This document shows positions 1-8,387 of a stretch of DNA of 64,000 bases, piece after piece. Source of the DNA: Paracidobacterium acidisoli (GTDB lineage Bacteria; Acidobacteriota; Terriglobia; Terriglobales; Acidobacteriaceae); contig NZ_QVQT02000002.1 of the NCBI RefSeq assembly GCF_003428625.2, positions 186,001 to 250,000 on the forward strand, written 5' to 3'. Made by a program: the position numbers and the translations under genes. Position 1 is the stretch's first letter. The number at the start of each line of letters is the position of its first letter. The notes under the pieces are model-generated. The model was not told the DNA's origin and did not search any database. It saw nothing but the letters and a program-made list of their open reading frames with translations.

Positions 1-100
1 TGCGTTGCGACTTTTTAAGGGGTGTGCGCATCTAGCCCTGTAGACTGTTTGTGCGAGAGAAAAACCACATGGTGTGGTGAAACGCACAATAAGGAGGAAC

Positions 101-433
101 ATGGCTGGACAGGCTGTGGTGGAAGTGAACGATACAACGTTTGAACAGGAGGTTCTCCAGTCCGATCAGCCGGTCCTGGTGGATTTCTGGGCTGCCTGGT
201 GCGGTCCCTGTAAGGCGCTTGCGCCGACCGTGGATGAGATTGCGGTCGAATACAACGGCAGGTTAAAGGTCGCCAAGATGGATGTGGACCGCAATCAGGC
301 GACGCCGATGCGGTACGGAATTCGCGGGATTCCGGCACTGCTCCTCTTCAAAGGCGGCAAGGTGGCCGATCAGATCGTCGGCTATGTGCCGAAGGACACG
401 ATTGCGAAGAGCATCACGCGCGTCATCGAGTAA
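101..433 (+). CDS. trxA: Thioredoxin
   Basis: 110-residue thioredoxin, a cytoplasmic protein-disulfide reductase that is normally recharged by thioredoxin reductase. The sequence shows the WCGPCK active site in the context FWAAWCGPC, followed by the usual fold landmarks, including the cis-proline stretch RGIPALLLF and a KxGxxxDQIVGYV ending. Length is normal for the family. An upstream in-frame GTG at 74 would add nine residues, but an AAGGAGGA ribosome binding site at 91-98 sits directly before ATG 101, so that start was chosen. It is a single-gene unit: a terminator follows and lexA faces it from the other strand. Confidence 0.97.
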   Translation: MAGQAVVEVNDTTFEQEVLQSDQPVLVDFWAAWCGPCKALAPTVDEIAVEYNGRLKVAKMDVDRNQATPMRYGIRGIPALLLFKGGKVADQIVGYVPKDTIAKSITRVIE

Positions 434-454
434 CATTCAGCGCGGTAAAGAGAA

Positions 455-490
455 AAGGCCTGGAGCAGAGTGCTCCGGGCCTTTCTGTTT
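455..490 (+). terminator. Rho-independent terminator of trxA
   Basis: Two 12-13 nt arms (455-467 and 471-484) form a GC-rich hairpin with one G-U pair and a three-base loop, followed by a T-rich run. It lies between the convergent trxA and lexA genes and can serve trxA; the lexA stop is at 536. Confidence 0.85.
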
Positions 491-535
491 TGAGCCATGC
501 TGTGCGGCAGAGACCTTCCGGCAACCCTGCCGCGG

Positions 536-1138
536 TCAGTACTTGCGCAGCATGCCGAGAACGCGTCCCTGAATGGCGACCTGCGCGGCAGAGACGAAGA
601 TCGGATTCATCTCGGCGTTCGAGGGCTGCAGCCGGACCAGAGAGCCTTCGAGGTAAAAGCGCTTGAGGGTGGTCTCCGCACCGCGTACCAGGGCGACGAC
701 GATATCTCCCTGGCGGGCAACGCTGGTACGCTCCACAAGAACATAATCGCCGTCGACGATATGCTCATCGCGCATGGATTCCCCGCGCACCTGAAGAGCG
801 AAGACTTCCCGGTTGCCGATGATGTCGCCGAGCGAGATGCTCTCCGGCGTCTCCGTGGCTTCGACGGGCAGACCGGCGGCGATGCGTCCCATCAGCGGCA
901 GCCGCTCGCTCTGGCGGGCTTTGCTGCGCGGCGGGAGCACGTCGATGGAGCGGCTGCGATTGTGAGCGCGCTGCAGCAGGCCTTTGTTCTGCAGGTTCGT
1001 GATGTGCTTGTGCACGGTCGCCAGCGATTTCAGATCGAGTCCCCGGGCGATTTCCTCGAAAGAAGGGGAGTATCCGTTGCGCTGAACGAAGCCTGTGACG
1101 AAGTCGAGCACTTCCTTTTGACGCCGTGTGACAGCCAT
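536..1138 (-). CDS. lexA: LexA SOS repressor
   Basis: 200-residue LexA repressor/autopeptidase that controls the SOS DNA-damage response. The N-terminal winged helix (about 1-65) begins MAVTRRQKEVLDF. The C-terminal peptidase domain shows the Ala88-Gly89 cleavage site in RIAAGLP, the nucleophile Ser121 in RGESM and the catalytic Lys159 in TTLKRF, so it should be active in self-cleavage. A longer reading frame extends 36 residues upstream, but the family starts at the MAVTRRQ methionine. It is transcribed away from the response regulator at 1360, with a 221-base divergent intergenic region between them. Confidence 0.96.
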   Translation of the reverse strand: MAVTRRQKEVLDFVTGFVQRNGYSPSFEEIARGLDLKSLATVHKHITNLQNKGLLQRAHNRSRSIDVLPPRSKARQSERLPLMGRIAAGLPVEATETPESISLGDIIGNREVFALQVRGESMRDEHIVDGDYVLVERTSVARQGDIVVALVRGAETTLKRFYLEGSLVRLQPSNAEMNPIFVSAAQVAIQGRVLGMLRKY

Positions 1139-1182
1139 GCGCGCATTATAGCGAATAAAAAGCGAATTACGCGATAAAGTTT

Positions 1183-1197
1183 CTGTTACACAAACAG
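1183..1197. promoter_or_regulatory. Dyad upstream of lexA, possible LexA operator
   Basis: CTGT-N7-ACAG, an imperfect relative of the proteobacterial CTGT-N8-ACAG SOS box, lies about 45 bases upstream of the lexA start. LexA operators vary by phylum and I do not know the box for this lineage. The half-site spacing is one base short of the E. coli form, so this is a candidate only. Confidence 0.3.
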
Positions 1198-1359
1198 GTT
1201 CCCCGTTATGCCGGGGAGTTTCGCCCTCCGATTCCCGTTTTGACACCCGCCTTCTTCCTCTTCCCGTTTTCGGAATCGCCTTGTTTTTCTTTCTCCATTT
1301 CGATTGTTTCGTTCCCGGACACAGGAGAAGGTGATTGCAGCAGACGGGAGACGCAAGCG

Positions 1360-2055
1360 ATGCGGCTATTCATTGCGGAGGATGATCGGGCGCTGGGAGG
1401 CTTTCTGGCCCGGGGCCTGGAAGCGGACGGCCATGAGGTCCGGATCGTCCACGACGGACAGACGGCGATGGATGTGCTGACGGAGGATCTGCCCGATCTG
1501 GCGATCCTCGATCTGAACCTGCCGCGCAGAGACGGCGCCGAGGTGCTGTGCTTCCTCCGCGGACTGGCGGAAGGCCTCCCGATCCTGGTGCTGACCGGAC
1601 GCAGTGAAGCGGACATCCGGCTGCGCTGCTTTGAGATGGGGGCGGATGACTGCATGCTCAAGCCCTTCTCCTTCGCGGAGCTTCGCGCTCGCTGTCGCGT
1701 ATTGCTGCGCCGCCGGGGCGATACGGGCCTGGTGCTGCGTCATGGCGGAGTCGAGGTGAATCGCGTGGAGCGAACGGTGGTGCGGGATGGAGAAGCGGTG
1801 ACGCTGACCAACAAGGAATTTGCGCTGCTCGAATGCCTGCTGCTGCAGCGGGGACGCGCTGTCTCCCGGGCCACGCTGCTGGAGCGGGTGTGGAATCTGA
1901 GTCCGGATGGCGCGACGAATGTGGTGGATGTGTATGTGAACTATCTTCGCCGCAAGCTGAAGGACTGTGGACCGGAGCCTCTGATTCAGACGGTGCGCGG
2001 TCAGGGCTACTCGATCGGGCTGAACCGGCGCGGTCTTTCTCAGGTAAGCGCATAA
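1360..2055 (+). CDS. OmpR/PhoB-family response regulator
   Basis: 231-residue two-component response regulator. The receiver domain (1-120) has the acidic pair in AEDD, the phospho-acceptor Asp51 in LDLNLPRRDG and the conserved Lys101 in MLKPF. The C-terminal winged helix (about 130-225) has the OmpR-type ending VWNLSPDGATNVVDVYVNYLRRKL...VRGQGYSIG. ATG 1360 has GGGAG at 1346-1350; the frame is open further upstream, but those codons do not look like a receiver domain. No histidine kinase is adjacent, so it is an orphan here. It directly precedes the sigma-54 activator, separated by 53 bases, so it may be co-transcribed with it and could control the flagellar cluster; that role is inferred from position only. 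Confidence 0.88.
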   Translation: MRLFIAEDDRALGGFLARGLEADGHEVRIVHDGQTAMDVLTEDLPDLAILDLNLPRRDGAEVLCFLRGLAEGLPILVLTGRSEADIRLRCFEMGADDCMLKPFSFAELRARCRVLLRRRGDTGLVLRHGGVEVNRVERTVVRDGEAVTLTNKEFALLECLLLQRGRAVSRATLLERVWNLSPDGATNVVDVYVNYLRRKLKDCGPEPLIQTVRGQGYSIGLNRRGLSQVSA

Positions 2056-2108
2056 CGATCTGCACGAGATCGCAGGAGACAACGATTCAGGGATACCGAG
2101 GAGGCGTA

Positions 2109-3383
2109 ATGGCAACCTGTCCGGCAACTTCAGCAAACCGTATTCCACCGCGAACCGCCGTACTGGCCAGCGCCGATCTCTCCTTCCGGCAGAGAGTGCG
2201 CGATGCGCTCGCCGGCCTGCGATGGCAGGTGCGGGAGGCAGGTGGTGGGGCCGAGGCGCTGGCCTGTCTCGACGCCTCGCCGGTCGAAACTGTGATTGTG
2301 GATTCCTGGCTGCCGGATCTCGACATCCGCGAGTTTCTCGCCGATTTTGAGAGGCTGCACCCGGACGTGGATCTGGTGGCGGTCGATGACCTGGATGCGC
2401 TGCGGGGCGGTGCGAGAAGCCCGCGCCGGAATGAGGTGCTGCATGCGCTGCGCGCAGGCCAGGATGGCGACGGCGCGATCTGGAATACGGCTCCGGTGCT
2501 GGAAGAGAGGGAAGCACCCACGTATGAGCGGCGGAAGGCGTTGCAGATGGAGAAGCCTTCGCGTGCCGCTGCGGCTGCGAATACGGCCCGGCTGCCGGAG
2601 CTGATCGGCGCGCATCCGGAGATGCTGGAGGTCAGCCGCAGGATTCGTCTGGTGGCTCCGCGAACCACGCCGGTGCTGATCCAGGGACCGACCGGCACGG
2701 GAAAGGAGCTGGTGGCGAGAGCCCTGCACCGGCTGAGTCTGCGGTCGGCGCGGCCCTTTGTCGCGCTGAACTGCGCGGCGATTCCCGATGCGCTGCTCGA
2801 AGCGGAGCTTTTTGGGCACACGCGCGGAGCCTTTACCGGCGCCGTGCAGGGGCGCATGGGAAGGATTGAGACGGCGCATGGCGGCACGCTGTTTCTGGAT
2901 GAGATCGGAGAGATGCCGCTTGCTCTGCAGTCGAAGCTGCTGCGCTTTGTGGAATCGGGTGAGCTGCAGCGGGTGGGCGAAAACGAGCCGGTGAAGGTGG
3001 ATGTGCGCATCGTCGCCGCGACCCATCAGTCGCTTGCGAAACAGGCGTCGGAGGGAGCCTTCCGGGCCGATCTCTATTATCGGCTGGCCGTCTTTCTGAT
3101 TCGTACGCCGCGCCTCACCGATCATACGGAGGATCTGCCGGTGCTGGTGGAGCATTTTCTGCGGCGGATGGGCGAGGAGAGTCCGGCCAAGATCATCACG
3201 GCCGCGGCGATGGAGCGGATCGCAGCTCATCCGTGGCCGGGCAATGTGCGGGAGCTGGAGCATGTGATCGAGCGCGCGTGGATTCTGGCCGAAGAGCGGC
3301 CGCAGATCGATGCTGCGGAGATTGAATTCGGCGAAGCGATGACGCGGGTGGGCGCGGAGGATTCCCGGAAAGGGCTTTTCTGA
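2109..3383 (+). CDS. Sigma-54-dependent activator lacking a C-terminal HTH
   Basis: 424-residue bacterial enhancer-binding-type AAA+ protein. Residues 1-120 resemble a degenerate receiver: an aspartate sits in VIVDSWLPDL, but the acidic pair is reduced and no KP motif is seen. The AAA+ domain has Walker A GPTGTGKE (about 193), the sigma-54-contacting GAFTGA loop (240), Walker B GTLFLDEIGE and the GNVRELEHV lid motif (about 376). The protein ends about 45 residues after that lid with no Fis-type helix-turn-helix. The known parallel is FlgR of epsilonproteobacteria, which activates flagellar sigma-54 genes without a DNA-binding domain. Start ATG 2109 has GAGGAGG at 2098-2104. It lies immediately before the flgB operon and is the obvious candidate activator for the three sigma-54 sites in the cluster. 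Confidence 0.93.
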   Translation: MATCPATSANRIPPRTAVLASADLSFRQRVRDALAGLRWQVREAGGGAEALACLDASPVETVIVDSWLPDLDIREFLADFERLHPDVDLVAVDDLDALRGGARSPRRNEVLHALRAGQDGDGAIWNTAPVLEEREAPTYERRKALQMEKPSRAAAAANTARLPELIGAHPEMLEVSRRIRLVAPRTTPVLIQGPTGTGKELVARALHRLSLRSARPFVALNCAAIPDALLEAELFGHTRGAFTGAVQGRMGRIETAHGGTLFLDEIGEMPLALQSKLLRFVESGELQRVGENEPVKVDVRIVAATHQSLAKQASEGAFRADLYYRLAVFLIRTPRLTDHTEDLPVLVEHFLRRMGEESPAKIITAAAMERIAAHPWPGNVRELEHVIERAWILAEERPQIDAAEIEFGEAMTRVGAEDSRKGLF

Positions 3384-3410
3384 GAAGACTCTCATCTTTA
3401 AACCGCAAAT

Positions 3411-3428
3411 ATGGTCCCGTTCCTGCAA
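3411..3428 (+). promoter_or_regulatory. Sigma-54 promoter of the flgB operon
   Basis: TGG at 3412-3414 and TGCA at 3424-3427 give GG and GC at exactly the -24/-12 spacing (TGG-N9-TGCA within the 16-base consensus core). The -24 hexamer is imperfect (TGGTCC instead of TGGCAC). It lies about 48 bases before the flgB start and just after the sigma-54 activator gene. Confidence 0.7.
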
Positions 3429-3475
3429 AAACCCTCAGCGGAGAGGCCTGCTCCGCAGGCGTGACAGGAGTTGCG

Positions 3476-3868
3476 ATGCAGATTACGACACAGATGGCGG
3501 ATGAGCTGGAGCGGTATCTGAAACTGTCCACGCTGGAGCTGAAGCTGACCGCGCAGAATATGGCCAATGTGGATACTCCCGGGTATCGCACGATGGGCTT
3601 CGATTTCGAGACGGAGATGAAGCGATCGGTCGGAGAGCTGGAAGCGCAGCGCAGGGCCGAGGAAGAGGGAACGGAGATGCCCGCGGAGCCGGGCATCGCG
3701 GTAGGGCAGGTGGACCATCTGCTCGAGCGTCCGGATGGCAATAACGTCTCGATGGACCGCGAGGGTCTCAACATGGCCCAGGCACAGCTGCAGTTTCGCG
3801 CCGGCGTGGAACTGCTGAAACATGAGTACTCCACGGTCATGGACGCGATCCACGTCGATCAGAAGTAG
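3476..3868 (+). CDS. flgB: Flagellar proximal rod protein FlgB
   Basis: 130-residue proximal rod subunit of the flagellar basal body, exported through the flagellar type III apparatus. The N-terminus carries the conserved rod/hook signature ELKLTAQNMANVDTPGYR. The C-terminus has the usual rod-family coiled region ending in LKHEYSTVMDAI. ATG 3476 with GGAG at 3467-3470 is preferred over GTG 3461. It is the first gene of the flgB-flgC-fliE-fliF run, downstream of a sigma-54 promoter match. Confidence 0.95.
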   Translation: MQITTQMADELERYLKLSTLELKLTAQNMANVDTPGYRTMGFDFETEMKRSVGELEAQRRAEEEGTEMPAEPGIAVGQVDHLLERPDGNNVSMDREGLNMAQAQLQFRAGVELLKHEYSTVMDAIHVDQK

Positions 3869-3928
3869 GGTCGATCAGAAGCAGGCCGGATTTAAGAACA
3901 GCGGCAGGAGCATGCAGGGAGCACAGAG

Positions 3929-4438
3929 ATGAATCTTTTCGGAGTGATGGAAGTGAGCGGCTCAGCACTGAAGGCAGAGCGCATCCGTGCCGAGGTGGTG
4001 GCGGCGAATATGGCAAATGCGGAGACGACGCGGACGCCGGAGGGTGGTCCCTACCGCCGGCATCATGTGGTCTTCACGGCTGCGCCGGGGACACAGTCTG
4101 CATTCGGCAACGTTCTGCTGGGAGAGACTGGCGTGCTGGGTGGGACTTCCACGACGGCTTTTCCAGTCGGCGCGCCAATCGGGGCAGAGGCCGAAGATGA
4201 GGCACAGATCGGCGGTGTCGAGGTCTCGGCCGTGGTCGAGGACAAGGCTTCGGTATTGAAGCGGTATGATCCGCAGCATCCCGATGCCGATGCGAATGGA
4301 TTTGTCTCCTATCCGGATATCAATCCGGTGACCGAGATGGTGGACCTGATGGGCGCTGAGCGGGCCTACGGGCTGAACAGCTCGGCGGTGCAGGCGACGA
4401 AGGGCATGATCAGCTCGTCGATCGACATCCTCAAATAG
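3929..4438 (+). CDS. flgC: Flagellar proximal rod protein FlgC
   Basis: 169-residue rod protein. It has the N-terminal motif ALKAERIRAEVVAANMANAETTRTPEGGPYRR, split as in all FlgC proteins around NMANAETT, and the C-terminal block VSYPDINPVTEMVDLMGAERAYG followed by the helix to SSIDILK. The middle is slightly longer than the typical 135-150 residue FlgC because of an Ala/Gly-rich insertion around residues 55-85. It follows flgB after 60 bases and precedes fliE. Confidence 0.96.
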   Translation: MNLFGVMEVSGSALKAERIRAEVVAANMANAETTRTPEGGPYRRHHVVFTAAPGTQSAFGNVLLGETGVLGGTSTTAFPVGAPIGAEAEDEAQIGGVEVSAVVEDKASVLKRYDPQHPDADANGFVSYPDINPVTEMVDLMGAERAYGLNSSAVQATKGMISSSIDILK

Positions 4439-4528
4439 CCGGCTGCCGAAACAGCGCGCCGCGGAAACGATGAAGAGGCCGAAGACGATGCAGATCGCAA
4501 AGAAGACCGTAGAAGGGAGCTTTCTCCG

Positions 4529-4873
4529 ATGATGGCCAGCGCCGTGAATGCCATGACCTCCGCGGTGAGTGATGCGCTGACTGTGGCTCTTTCATCGATC
4601 AGTACCGGAGTGACGCCGGAGACGGCCAGCAGCGCGGAGGCGACCGGGGCAGCGATGCCGTTTTCCGGCATGGTGAAGGATGCGGTAAAGAATCTGAACG
4701 CGCTCGAAGACCAGGCATCGGGCGCGGTGAACGGGCTTCTCGAGGGCACGGGGGTGGATGTGCACGAGGCGATGATCGCTACCCAGAAGGCGGATATGTC
4801 GTTCGAGCTGGCGCTGGCCGTGCGCAGCAAGGCCGTAGCGGCATATCAGCAGGTGATGGGGATGCAGTTCTGA
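4529..4873 (+). CDS. fliE: Flagellar hook-basal body protein FliE
   Basis: 114-residue FliE, the adaptor between MS ring and rod. The C-terminal two thirds match the family: FSGMVKDAVKNLNALEDQASGAVNGLLEGTG, then the conserved DVHEAMIATQKADMSFELALAVRSKAVAAYQQVMGMQF, quoted here as adjoining pieces. The start has two adjacent ATG codons at 4529 and 4532 and a GGAG about ten bases upstream, so either may be used. It lies between flgC and fliF as in most flagellar operons. Confidence 0.95.
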   Translation: MMASAVNAMTSAVSDALTVALSSISTGVTPETASSAEATGAAMPFSGMVKDAVKNLNALEDQASGAVNGLLEGTGVDVHEAMIATQKADMSFELALAVRSKAVAAYQQVMGMQF

Positions 4874-4955
4874 TCTCACGCTGCACTGCGAAGCATGCGC
4901 AGGTGGGAAGCGGGCAACACAAACGAGCGGAAGCTGAGAAAGCGAAACCAGAGAG

Positions 4956-6548
4956 ATGGACGAGAATCGGCAGCTACAAAGGGGCTTTCCGCAGCGCGCG
5001 AGCGCCATGGCATCAGAGGCTCTGGCGCGTCTTCAGAAGATGGAGCGGCCTCACCGGATTCGCCTGGCGGTGGCCGCGGCCGCGGTTCTGGCCTGTCTGG
5101 CCGGAATCCTTTGGTATGCGACACGGACTGACTGGCGCACGCTCTATGCGGGGATGCAGCCGGACGATGCGCGGGAGACCGCTGCGGAATTAACTACGGC
5201 CGGGATTCCCTACGATGTATCGCCGGATGGCACCGTGCTGCGGGTTCCCGCGGAGTGGCTGGACAAGGCGCGGCTGGCGGCCACGGCCAAAGGCGGCCCG
5301 AAGAGCGGACGGATGGGATTCGAGCTCTTCGACAAGCCGAACTGGGTGGGCTCGGAGTTCGACGAAAAGGTGAATTATCAGCGGGCGCTCGAGGGCGAGC
5401 TCGAGCACACCATCGACACGCTGGGCCCGGTCGAGTCGTCGCATGTGCATCTGGTGATGCCGCATGACTCCCTCTTCAGCGAGCAGCAGCGCGACGCCAA
5501 GGCGTCGGTGACGCTGAAGCTGCGGGACCGCACGCTCTCCGACGAAGAGGCCGACGGCATTCGCCACCTCGTGGCCAGCGCCGTCGACGACCTGCATCCG
5601 GAGAATGTGGTGCTGGTGGATGATGCCGGACGGCAGCTCGGCCGCAAAAGCGCGGATGCGGTCGCGGAGGCTCATGAGCAGGCGCTGGCAGAGAGAATTG
5701 TAAGCACGCTCGAGCCGGTGGCGGGAGCAGGCAATGTGCGCGCCTCGGTCAACGTGGACTATGACACATCGAGCGCCGATGAGGTGGACGAGACCTACGA
5801 TCCGAACGGAACGGTGAGTCTTTCGATGCAGCGCTCGGAACAGACCTCCGCACCGCCGCAGGTCTCCGGGATTCCAGGAACGGCCAGCAACGCTCCTAAC
5901 GTGCAGCCGCCGCTCTATCCCTCGCAGAGCGCGCAGATGCAGAGCATCAAGCAGGAGAGCGCGACCTACGGCGCATCGAAAAAAGTGCGGCATACGGTGC
6001 AGAATCCGGGGCGGGTGCGCCGGATTACGGCGGCGATTCTGATCAATTACCGTCAGCTGGGCAGTAGCAGACAGCCGCAGTGGGAGCCGCGCACGCAGCA
6101 GGAGATGCAGCGGCTGACCGATCTTGCCCAGGCTGCGGTTGGATACGACGCATCGCGCGGAGATCAGGTCAGCGTCGAGGACATTGCCTTCGAGGAGAAT
6201 GGCGCGGTTCAGCAGGCAAACACCGGAGAGCGTCTGCTGCGAACCCTCTCTTCTTCGCAGCCATTGCTGAAATACGCAACCCTGCTGCTCGGACTGCTGG
6301 CCGTGCTGTTCTTTGCGGTCCGGCCGGCAATGCACGCCATAGCCGAAGCCGGAAAGATCGGAGCAGGTGAGCTTCCGGTGGCGGCGCTGGTGAGCGGAGA
6401 TGGCGCGGCGTCTGAAGCTCTGGAGCAGCCTCCCATCGAGCAGCAGAAGCTGCGGGCCCAGGCGGTCTTTGACCAGGTGACCGAACAGATGAAGGGCGAT
6501 CCGGCGCAGAGCGCCAGGTTGCTGCAGAGCTGGATTCATACGGAATGA
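4956..6548 (+). CDS. fliF: Flagellar MS-ring protein FliF
   Basis: 530-residue inner-membrane ring protein on which the rod, rotor and export gate are built. There are two transmembrane segments, at about 36-54 and 435-454, flanking the periplasmic ring-building domains (PDDARETAAELTTAGIPY and the KVNYQRALEGELEHTIDTL block). The cytoplasmic tail ends in ARLLQSWIHTE, the FliG-binding helix. A Gly/Pro/Ser/Gln-rich loop near residues 300-330 is typical. ATG 4956 is preceded by an AGAGAG purine stretch. The gene overlaps fliG by four bases (ATGA), implying translational coupling. Confidence 0.97.
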   Translation: MDENRQLQRGFPQRASAMASEALARLQKMERPHRIRLAVAAAAVLACLAGILWYATRTDWRTLYAGMQPDDARETAAELTTAGIPYDVSPDGTVLRVPAEWLDKARLAATAKGGPKSGRMGFELFDKPNWVGSEFDEKVNYQRALEGELEHTIDTLGPVESSHVHLVMPHDSLFSEQQRDAKASVTLKLRDRTLSDEEADGIRHLVASAVDDLHPENVVLVDDAGRQLGRKSADAVAEAHEQALAERIVSTLEPVAGAGNVRASVNVDYDTSSADEVDETYDPNGTVSLSMQRSEQTSAPPQVSGIPGTASNAPNVQPPLYPSQSAQMQSIKQESATYGASKKVRHTVQNPGRVRRITAAILINYRQLGSSRQPQWEPRTQQEMQRLTDLAQAAVGYDASRGDQVSVEDIAFEENGAVQQANTGERLLRTLSSSQPLLKYATLLLGLLAVLFFAVRPAMHAIAEAGKIGAGELPVAALVSGDGAASEALEQPPIEQQKLRAQAVFDQVTEQMKGDPAQSARLLQSWIHTE

Positions 6549-7630
6549 CGGAGAGCGCGATGACCACACCTGTATCCCCCATTCCGGCGCTGCCTGCCTC
6601 GACTCCGGATCGCCGGACTTCCTACCCTGGCCTCTCCGGTCTGCGGAAGGCGGCGATCCTGATCGTGGCCATGGGCGACGAGCTGGGCAAGAAGATCATT
6701 CAGAACCTGCCCGAGCAGGACGTGCAGCGCCTGGCGGAAGAGCTTGCGGACCTGAAGAACATTCCTCCCGACCTCTCGTTTTATGTGGTGGAGGAGTTCT
6801 ACGAGATGCTCGAGACGCAGCATTACATGCTGCATGGCGGCATCGATTACGCGACGCGGTTACTGGTCGAATCCTTTGGCAAACAGCGCGCCGAGGATCT
6901 GCTGGAGCTGGTGAAGCGCGCGCAGGAGGCCAGCCAGGGAAACCTTTCGATGCTGCAGAAGGTTGACCCGCTGCATCTGGGCAAGTTTCTTGACAGCGAG
7001 CATCCGCAGACCATCGCGCTGGTACTGGCGCATCTCGATCCGAGGCGTGCCTCTCTGGTGCTGGACAGCCTGAATGAGGAGCGCCGGGTAGAGGCGGTTG
7101 TCCGGCTGGCGGCCATGCGTCAGTTCTCGCCGGAGATGGCGCAGAAGGTTGCCGTGATTCTGCACCGGCGTCTTGAAAATATCGGCGACGGGACCCGGAA
7201 ATCCTACTCCGGCCACAAGGCGGTCGCTGATCTGCTCAACCGGCAGAATGCAGAGCAGGCGAAGAAGATTCTCGAAGAGATCGAAGAGACCGATCCCGAG
7301 ATGGCGCTGAACATCCGGAACCTGATGTTCACCTTCGAGGATCTGGTGACGATTCCGGTCAGCAGCATGCGCGAGATCGTCGCCGCCGCAGACAAGCGTC
7401 AGCTGGCTCTGGCGCTGCGCAGCGCGCGGGAAGATCTGCGGGCGCATGTCTATCAGGCGATGTCTTCGCGCGCGGTGGAGATGCTGCGCGAGGACATGGA
7501 AGTGATGGGACCGGTACGGGCGCGCGAGATCGCCGGCGCACAGCAGGAGATTCTCAATCTGGCGCGGACGCTCGAGTCCGAAGGCAAGATCATTCTGAAG
7601 CTGGAACAGGGTGACGATCTGATTGTCTGA
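6545..7630 (+). CDS. fliG: Flagellar motor switch protein FliG
   Basis: 361-residue rotor protein that couples FliF to FliM/FliN and carries the torque-generating charged helix. The core starts at LSGLRKAAILIVAMGDELGKKII. The middle domain has the EHPQTIALVLAHL motif (about residue 155), and the C-terminal domain includes FTFEDLVTIPVSSMREIVAAADKRQL with the expected charged residues. A roughly 30-residue Pro/Ser-rich N-terminal extension makes it longer than the usual 330-340 residues; a second Met at residue 6 is an alternative start. The start overlaps the fliF stop. Confidence 0.97.
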   Translation: MTESAMTTPVSPIPALPASTPDRRTSYPGLSGLRKAAILIVAMGDELGKKIIQNLPEQDVQRLAEELADLKNIPPDLSFYVVEEFYEMLETQHYMLHGGIDYATRLLVESFGKQRAEDLLELVKRAQEASQGNLSMLQKVDPLHLGKFLDSEHPQTIALVLAHLDPRRASLVLDSLNEERRVEAVVRLAAMRQFSPEMAQKVAVILHRRLENIGDGTRKSYSGHKAVADLLNRQNAEQAKKILEEIEETDPEMALNIRNLMFTFEDLVTIPVSSMREIVAAADKRQLALALRSAREDLRAHVYQAMSSRAVEMLREDMEVMGPVRAREIAGAQQEILNLARTLESEGKIILKLEQGDDLIV

Positions 7631-7646
7631 TCGCGGAGGCGAAGCA

Positions 7647-8387
7647 ATGCTGCAGGAGACCGAACGCAGAGTTCAGCGTCTTGAATACCTGCCCTTTGGC
7701 GGTAACGGGGCAAACCTTTCTGTGAGCATACTGGCCGAGCCCGGCGAGGTGCAGGAGCAGAGCGCCGCAGAGCGCGCTTCGGAGCTGGAGCGGCAGATCG
7801 CCACTCTGCGCGAACAGACGGCAAGGTTGACGCGGCAGACCGAAGAAGCACGGCGGGAGGGTATCGAGCAGGGGCGCACGGAAGAGCTGCACAGGCAGAC
7901 GGAGCTGCTCGAACGATGCGCAACGGGTCTGACGCAGGCGGCGGAATCCTTTCGCGCCGATCGGGACCAGTATCTTGGCGCGGTGGAACATGAAGTCGTT
8001 CGTCTGGCACTCGCTGTCGCGGCGCGCGTTCTGCATCGTGAAGCGCAGATGGACCCGCTGATGCTTTCCGGCGCGGTGCGCGTGGCGCTGGGGCAGCTCG
8101 CCGAGACGGCCGAGGTGCGTCTGCGCGTGCCTGCCGCAGAGCTTGATCTGTGGGCGGAGATGCTGCGGCTGATACCCAATCTGGCGCTGCGGCCGGAGCT
8201 GATCTCCGACGAGCGGCTGCAGTCGGGCGAAGCGGTGCTGGAGGCGCAGACAGGCAGCGTGGATCTGGGAGTGCGCGCCCAGATGGAAGAGATTGAACGG
8301 GGCTTCTTCGATCTGCTGGAGAGCCGTGAGGAGATGCGCGGTGCGGCTTCTGAGCAGGCGTCGGGGAGCCGGGGCCAGGCGGGGTAG
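7647..8387 (+). CDS. fliH: Flagellar export regulator FliH
   Basis: 246-residue FliH-type protein, the elongated dimer that holds the FliI ATPase at the export gate. It shows a Glu/Arg-rich coiled coil (about 30-90, ELERQIATLREQTARLTRQT) and a C-terminal domain with VRLALAVAARVLHREA and the ending ETAEVRLRVPAAELDLW...ISDERLQSGEAVLEAQTGSVDLGVRAQMEEI, quoted in pieces. ATG 7647 has CGGAGG at 7634-7639 and replaces an upstream TTG at 7623 inside fliG. The stop directly abuts the fliI ATG, so the two are coupled. Confidence 0.9.
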   Translation: MLQETERRVQRLEYLPFGGNGANLSVSILAEPGEVQEQSAAERASELERQIATLREQTARLTRQTEEARREGIEQGRTEELHRQTELLERCATGLTQAAESFRADRDQYLGAVEHEVVRLALAVAARVLHREAQMDPLMLSGAVRVALGQLAETAEVRLRVPAAELDLWAEMLRLIPNLALRPELISDERLQSGEAVLEAQTGSVDLGVRAQMEEIERGFFDLLESREEMRGAASEQASGSRGQAG

